From assembly GCA_014523665.1 (NCBI GenBank), contig JAATVR010000476.1, positions 1-19,585 of the forward strand: a DNA stretch of 19,585 nucleotides, read 5' to 3'. The position numbers and the translations under genes were made by a program. Under the pieces are notes generated by a model, which was given only the letters and a program-made list of their open reading frames with translations, had not been told where the DNA came from and did no database searches. Below, in pieces: positions 15,523 to 19,585 of the stretch; the first letter of the stretch is position 1, and each line of letters begins with the position of its first letter. This DNA is from Nitrososphaerales archaeon TH526. GTDB lineage: Archaea > Thermoproteota > Nitrososphaeria > Nitrososphaerales > Nitrososphaeraceae.

Positions 15523-15935
15523 TGATCCTTGTCATGCTCTTGTACTAAGTGGATATCTTACGATCGAATCAGTGGCATCGGGCGGTTGATTGTCAGCTTA
15601 TTGTCAGTCATCATCTAATTCATTGCCTTAATGATCAAATCTTCCCCAGACCCTCCATTTTCTATAATATAATAGAATGAATGACGCTGTTGAGCTGACT
15701 TTTTTTATCTGAGGAATTAGATTATTCGGCTTTTCTGAGCTGATCTCAATGGTATGAATACCTCCTCATGTTTTGAGTTTATTCTTAGATACACAGGGTT
15801 ATGCTAGCTTCATCAAATTGTCTGTCTCTTTGTTAGAGTATTGGTACAATCAAGGGCTTCAATTTGCTGATAAGCTAAAGTGATCTGTTCTAATTACCAA
15901 TACAAAATAAACAGTCACTGTGTTGAGAACACATT

Positions 15936-16073
15936 ATGAAGAATGGAACATCTGTAATAGATAGGAATCCTCGAGATTTCGACATTCCTTATTGGCATTG
16001 TAGGGCGGTCCAGGTGAATAACTGGTTGGATCGCCCTATCTTTTCATATTATCATATTATTATGCTATATTAG
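15936..16073 (+). CDS. possible 45-aa ORF overlapping a hairpin
   Basis: Starts with ATG at 15936 after an in-frame TGA (15924-15926) and ends with TAG at 16071-16073. The product begins MKNGTSVIDRNPRDF and has an aromatic-rich middle (IPYWHCRAVQVNNWLDRPIF), with a coding-like look. It has no recognised relatives. The GC-rich hairpin at 16001-16038 lies inside it, so the conserved element may be RNA structure instead of protein, or both. Confidence 0.3.
   Translation: MKNGTSVIDRNPRDFDIPYWHCRAVQVNNWLDRPIFSYYHIIMLY
16001..16038 (+). repeat. strong inverted repeat, candidate structured RNA or terminator
   Basis: TAGGGCGGTCCA (16001-16012) pairs with TGGATCGCCCTA (16027-16038) over 12 bp with a single G-U. 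Inside the loop, CCAG (16010-16013) and CTGG (16022-16025) offer an alternative inner stem. It is markedly GC-rich against its AT-rich surroundings and is followed by TCTTTTCATATT. The nearest upstream accepted gene ends 480 bp away, so a simple terminator role is doubtful. Confidence 0.5.
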
Positions 16074-16628
16074 AAAAACTTGAGCATTACTCTTAACAAA
16101 TCCCATCGTTAATGTCGGGGATGTGGTAGGTGGTGTGCTACATATAGTGCGTATTACTTAACTCGCTTATCCTATTTTTCATACTTAATGATAGAACGAC
16201 CCGGCTTAGATGCCATGTGTTTGTTTGACTGGCCGCCTTTGCTCTCTGCCATTCAATAGTACTGGACTACTTTCTATTACACCCGATCTAATTCCTACGC
16301 TCTTTATCAGCTTAAGAAATGTTTCAACCTCAAATGATGTTGAATTGATAGTCCTACTATGATCTTAAAAATCGAACTCCTCCCTTATCCGTAGTGAATC
16401 TTCCTCAATAGGGTGTTCGCCAATTTTGGTCCCTTCCTGTTCTCTGTTCTAATTCAGTTTACGTCACATATCCCGCACTAAATTATTCAATGAATAGCAT
16501 TGACCTTCAAAAGGTGTTCACATTCCAATTCCTATACAGAAAGAACAAGAAAAGAAAAATTTCTACATCAATTATTTGCCTTACTGTAACAGCGAGTTTA
16601 AATCTTTATTGTGCTGATAGAGAAAAGC

Positions 16629-17201
16629 ATGAGTGAGAAAGATAGCAACACCACACAACTGAGTTTTCCTGTAAGCGAATCGCGGGATCATATTCAAGGT
16701 CCTTTATCTGCTGCCGTCACTTTGGTAGAGTACGGAGATTATGAATGTCCATATTGCGCCCAAGCCTATTTGATCGTAAAAGAAATCCAAGAACGTTTGG
16801 GAAATAAAGTACGGTTCGTATTTCGAAACTTCCCACTTACCAACCTACGGCCTCATGCATATCAATCCGCATTAGCTGTGGAGACTGCCGCCGCTCAAGG
16901 GAAGTTCTGGGAGATGTACGACTTTATATTCAAACATGGACAAAGCCTTACCGATGATAATTTGAAATTATCTGCAGCCAAGCTTGGCCTAAATGTCAAC
17001 AAGTTCGATCTCGAATTCCGTGATCGCGCTTATAGCAGACATGTGGATGAAGACATCCAAAGTGGTGCGGAAAGTGGTGTAACAAAGACCCCAACTTTCT
17101 TTATCAATGGAGACCGTTATGACGATTCATGGGATCTTGATAGCCTTTTCAGCGCACTTGACGAGGCAAGTGTTTTCAGTTGGAGAGAGACTAATCAATA
17201 A
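16629..17201 (+). CDS. DsbA-like thioredoxin-fold oxidoreductase
   Basis: 190-aa DsbA/FrnE-type thiol-disulfide protein. The redox motif is ECPYC (39-43) at the end of the first strand (VTLVEYGDYECPYC); the cis-proline loop is TKTPTFFING (152-161); and the inserted helical region lies between (about 75-145), containing ALAVETAAAQGKFWEMYDF. No signal peptide or TM helix is seen, so it is cytosolic unless anchored otherwise; classical DsbA is exported. A longer GTG start at 16611 is possible. The ATG at 16629 is preferred because a TATA-like TTTAAAT (16597-16603) is centred 29 nt upstream of it, as in leaderless genes, but only 11 nt before the GTG. Substrates unknown. It lies 51 bp before a CBS-pair gene that has its own TATA element. 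Confidence 0.88.
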   Translation: MSEKDSNTTQLSFPVSESRDHIQGPLSAAVTLVEYGDYECPYCAQAYLIVKEIQERLGNKVRFVFRNFPLTNLRPHAYQSALAVETAAAQGKFWEMYDFIFKHGQSLTDDNLKLSAAKLGLNVNKFDLEFRDRAYSRHVDEDIQSGAESGVTKTPTFFINGDRYDDSWDLDSLFSALDEASVFSWRETNQ

Positions 17202-17252
17202 AAATTCAGAATAGATTACTAAATATAGCATGAGAAGGATATTCTGACATAT

Positions 17253-17666
17253 TTGGCTTCATCAAGACGTTGTGTCGAGGATTTAATAGAAAATGAACTG
17301 GTAACTCTTCCCGAAGATGCAGTCATAGCAGATGCTGTAAAAGTAATGAAGGATGGGGGGATTTCTTCAATTCTCGTTAGGTCACTCTCCTCATCCGCTG
17401 AAAATCCACTTATTACAGGGATTGTAACCGAACGAGATATCCTGTATAGAGTTATTGGCGGCAACAAGGGACCCTACAAGACCGTCTTAAAGGAGGTGAT
17501 GAGCTCTCCTGTAGTAACTATTGAAAAAGGGTCCTCAGTAAATGAAGCGTTGTCGCTAATGAGAAATAAGAAAATTAGAAGGCTGTTGGTCATGCAGAGG
17601 GAAAATACTAAGGACGCCACGCTAGGCTTGGTAACACTTATGTCAATAACGAACGCTGAACACTAA
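17253..17666 (+). CDS. CBS-domain pair protein
   Basis: 137-aa cytosolic protein made of two CBS domains forming one Bateman module, which usually binds AMP, ATP or SAM and regulates a partner. CBS1 covers about 8-70 (VTLPEDAVIADAVKVMKDGG, then GIVTERDIL at 56-64). CBS2 covers about 79-135 (EVMSSPVVTIEKGSSVNEAL, then RRLLVM and GLVT). The second domain ends GLVTLMSI, without the usual acidic residue of the (T/S)xxD nucleotide motif; the first keeps TERD. No effector domain is attached, so it must act in trans. The start is TTG, with a TATA-like TAAATATAG (17219-17227) about 27-34 nt upstream; the frame is closed by TAG at 17226-17228. Target unknown. Confidence 0.85.
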   Translation: MASSRRCVEDLIENELVTLPEDAVIADAVKVMKDGGISSILVRSLSSSAENPLITGIVTERDILYRVIGGNKGPYKTVLKEVMSSPVVTIEKGSSVNEALSLMRNKKIRRLLVMQRENTKDATLGLVTLMSITNAEH

Positions 17667-17743
17667 CTGTAGCAAATCATTTTGATTTTGTGTCTTGATT
17701 TAGCATCTTAAATCGTAAGGCCTGGCTGCGAATATCATACATG

Positions 17744-17821
17744 GACTAGAGGCCCATGTTACCCAAAACGGTCCCTAGTCTATTGAAGATTGGGGGGAGT
17801 GACGTGACGCTTTCCGTCACT
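17744..17821. repeat. two inverted repeats beside the terminase remnant
   Basis: GACTAG (17744-17749) pairs with CTAGTC (17775-17780), and AGTGACG (17798-17804) pairs with CGTCACT (17815-17821). The latter includes a tandem GACGTGACG. They lie between the CBS gene and the terminase debris and could be transcription-end structures or remains of an integration site. No matching copy was found at the other side of the debris within the window. Confidence 0.35.
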
Positions 17822-17844
17822 TATTAATAAAATGAGGATGTTTA

Positions 17845-18532
17845 TTAAAACCTTTTTTGACAAGATCCGCACGAGCGATGTTTAGGACAGTATTGCTGTC
17901 CGAGGGCGAGAATCTCTGCTTTTGTCACAGGATCTAGAGTTGCTAAAAAAGTGATCGCTCCATCCACCAAGCAAGCATACCAATGCTGTTTTGCCTTTCT
18001 CTATCGCTGCGTCAATATCCTTTGTGTGAAAGACGTTACCGATTAGACCTAGATACTTTAAGTTATACTCCCTCTCAAATGAAGGAGATGCTTTCGCTGC
18101 TTGGATCTCGTCTTCCGTATAGATCTTGTTTAATCCGTAAGTGTAATCCAAAAACAGACGACGATACAGACATGTAGATTCGAATTCCTTTTCAATGCGT
18201 TCGAATAGTCCTTGAGGAGCATTAGGCGTCGATATCATTACTATCCAAGGATTGCTTTTAGCAATATTCCTCTCACTAACATCTCTAGCATCCTGTTGCT
18301 GGCCTGGCGGAAAGAAGTCCGCTTCATCTAGTAGTATGAACCTAGGATTAGTCAGAGATCGCATCGCGTCCAAGTGGTGTGACGGGAATGCTTCAATGTG
18401 AACTGCATTTAGTTCAATGACTGTCTCTTTTGTATCGAATAATATGTGAAGTTCTTCCTCGAACAACCGCTTAGTTCGCTTTATGAGTTCGATAGCAAGT
18501 TCTATTCTAGGGCTAGTAACAAAGCGATCGTG
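17845..18532 (-). pseudogene. decayed viral/proviral terminase large subunit
   Basis: Remnant of the DNA-packaging motor of a tailed virus. The main frame opens at 18532 with RFVTSPRIELAIELIKR, typical of the part after Walker A. The Walker B motif ILLDEADFF is encoded around 18312-18338. The coupling motif MISTPN follows, then FEREYNLKYLG and GNVFHTKDIDAAIEKGK, where a nuclease domain should start. There the frame breaks: the first frame goes on with an atypical tail (LLGGWSDHFF), while a second frame runs QHWYACLVDGAITFLATLDP to a cysteine-rich end at 17845. Walker A, the N-terminus and most of the nuclease are missing. Only TTG (18466) could start the main frame. No portal, capsid or integrase gene is near, so it cannot function. 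Confidence 0.75.
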
Positions 18533-18705
18533 TCATTCCCCCAGACGTCGAGCGAATGTTCGCGGAGAGAATGAATGCCACTACTTTGTCCTTCAATGCT
18601 AGCCACTCATCCCTAGTATCTCATCCGAATGAGATCGCCGAACTAATCCTCAACGCAACCAAAGGAAGTAAGCGATGGCAATTAGAAGAATTAGTCTTGT
18701 CTTAG
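18523..18705 (+). pseudogene. C-terminal stub of an alpha/beta hydrolase
   Basis: A plus-strand frame open from 18520 to TAG at 18703-18705 reads SDRVIPPDVERMFAERMNA, then SHSSLVSHPNEIAELILNAT. This is the usual end of a haloperoxidase/esterase-like alpha/beta hydrolase: the DRVIPP segment, the catalytic histidine in the ASHSSLVSHP loop and the final helix. Nothing before residue D (18526) belongs to it, because the terminase remnant on the opposite strand begins there. About four fifths of the enzyme is therefore missing. An internal ATG (18556) could give 49 residues, but without Ser or Asp the product could not be an enzyme. Confidence 0.65.
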
Positions 18706-18941
18706 AGGTCAGGTCACATTGACCCTGATAGAACTCCGCGGGAACGAATTAGATACCTTCCATCAATTTCTTTATTACACAAAATTACCTAGGAGAAAAG
18801 ATAGTGTATGTACCTCATAAATTCTGAGCCGGTATTTTGCCTGAACTTTTTTCAATTTCTATTTAGCCAATAGTCTTCAATTGTCAGTATGTTGCATTAT
18901 TTATTTGCAGCTCGTTTATTTCTTAAATTAAACACGCTATC

Positions 18942-19458
18942 TCAATCATGCAATACTTTCTTCAGCATCTGAGAAGCTTGTTCAACAGCTGCTCTTGCAG
19001 CAGGGGTTTTGGTAATTGGATTTAGCATTACGAAATCATGTATAGTGCCATGATATCTTACCGCAGTAACTACAACTCCAGCCTCCATCAATTTGTGTGC
19101 AAATGCCTCACCCTCGTCTCGTAGTACATCTAATTCCCCATTAATTATGAGCGCTGGTGGTAATCCCTTGAGCTGCTCAATCGAAGCCTGGAGTGGGGAG
19201 ACAGTTGGCTCTTTCCTATTTGTCCCTTCTGTCATATAATTATCCCAGAACCATTTCATTCCTTCGCGAGTAAGGAAGTAGCCATCCTGATATTCCACGT
19301 AAGAGGGCGTGTCAAAATTAGCATCGGTTACTGGATAAAAAAGCAATTGGAACTTGATATTAGGTCCTCCCCCTTTCCTTGGCGAGTAACGTAACAGCAA
19401 TTGCCATGTTGCCACCCACATGTTCCCATACTACCGTATCCCATCTCCTCACGTATAA
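18942..19458 (-). pseudogene. HSL-type alpha/beta hydrolase, frameshifted and truncated
   Basis: The C-terminal half matches alpha/beta hydrolase fold-3 (hormone-sensitive-lipase type) enzymes: NIKFQLLFYPVTDANFDTPS, then LTREGMKWFWDNYM, the acid residue in ALIINGELDVLRDEGEAF and the catalytic histidine in GTIHDFVML. An ATG at 19421 opens this frame, but it gives 15 foreign residues. The true preceding sequence, VGGNMAIAVTLLAKERG, lies in another frame and joins if one G is removed from a run of five (plus strand C5, 19369-19373). In that frame the nucleophile elbow, normally G-E/D-S-x-G-G, reads W-E-H-V-G-G, so the serine is lost. Beyond 19458 stops close the frame and about 140 N-terminal residues are absent. 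This is a broken gene; a sequencing error could explain the G run only. Confidence 0.75.
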
Positions 19459-19585
19459 TTATATCTTGACCTGCAACTAAAACACAAATACCAGGATTAC
19501 AATGACAAAGCTCTCAGCACAAAAACCATCATTCCTTAAATATTTCATCTACAAAACACCATTTCCAATTCTCTCCAGGTTCGTA

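Larger units (their letters stand above)
15523..16610. other. 1.1-kb gap with no confident gene
   Basis: The largest gene-free stretch. It holds a strong hairpin (16001-16038), a 45-aa ORF overlapping it (listed separately) and a repeated TTGTCAG near 15590-15606. Short minus-strand open frames exist too, for example one ending at about 16375 that reads HPIEEDSLRIREEFDF, and one over 15625-15705. None is long enough to call. No tRNA-like T-loop or rRNA was recognised. Confidence 0.5.

Noticed and set aside
16360..16400. TCGAACTCC-type sequence as a possible tRNA T-loop on the minus strand
   Set aside because: Flanking bases do not form a T-stem, acceptor stem or anticodon arm.
16375..16455. 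Minus-strand frame reading HPIEEDSLRIREEFDF, faintly like the start of precorrin-8X methylmutase
   Set aside because: Only 27 codons between stops, no start and no further matching sequence in any frame; similarity is too weak.
18560..18700. Minus-strand frame reading DEWLALKDKVVAFILSANIR, considered as the terminase N-terminus
   Set aside because: It is the antisense of the alpha/beta hydrolase stub, whose plus-strand reading matches a known family end much better.
18706..18941. Short plus-strand frame after the hydrolase stub (GHIDPDRTPRERIRYLP)
   Set aside because: It is about 30 codons after a stop, with no start and no recognisable family; likely noncoding.

Overview
The window most probably comes from an AT-rich, soil-type ammonia-oxidising archaeon (Nitrososphaerota, Nitrososphaerales, Nitrosocosmicus-like). 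Four things point that way: a pyruvoyl-dependent arginine decarboxylase; secreted YVTN beta-propeller and PQQ-type dehydrogenase proteins; a regulator joining an Lrp-type HTH to a TRASH domain; and many apparently leaderless genes, in which an archaeal TATA-like element lies about 25-35 nt before an ATG, GTG or TTG start. The assignment rests on gene content and style. No rRNA or ammonia-oxidation gene is present.

Left part (1-7460): possible last residues of a gene cut by the window edge; an orphan phosphate-binding protein (pstS); a Q-rich membrane protein; a secreted PQQ-dependent sugar dehydrogenase-like protein; pyruvoyl-dependent arginine decarboxylase (minus strand); a TetA-type MFS transporter; a two-gene unit of small zinc-ribbon proteins (the second only 56 aa); and a small one-TM protein.

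Middle (7460-15520): a gene-poor stretch with minus-strand coding debris and a small membrane protein. Next comes a three-gene unit: a 49-aa ORF overlapping by ATGA with a membrane-anchored CarboxypepD_reg-like protein, then a small secreted peptide. A copper block follows: a free-standing HMA chaperone, a YHS-CopA copper-exporting ATPase and an HTH-TRASH regulator about 2.7 kb away. Between CopA and the regulator lie a seven-bladed YVTN propeller protein with a transmembrane segment and cytoplasmic tail, and a small membrane protein. The copA promoter carries a perfect 14-bp palindrome. The inferred circuit is HMA chaperone to CopA export, with the TRASH regulator as candidate sensor.

Right part (15520-19585): a gap of about 1.1 kb holding a strong GC-rich hairpin inside a 45-aa ORF, a DsbA-like thioredoxin-fold protein and a CBS-pair protein. 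The last 1.8 kb is a graveyard: a frame-broken viral terminase large-subunit remnant, directly abutting on the opposite strand the C-terminal stub of one alpha/beta hydrolase, then a second (HSL-type) alpha/beta hydrolase with a frameshift, no N-terminus and a lost nucleophile serine. This looks like an old provirus or integration scar.

No CRISPR array, tRNA, rRNA or intact insertion sequence was seen. No clearly new multi-gene system is proven. The best leads are the copper operator, the overlapping 49-aa ORF, the paired operator-like repeats, the propeller-receptor architecture and the terminase/hydrolase breakpoint.
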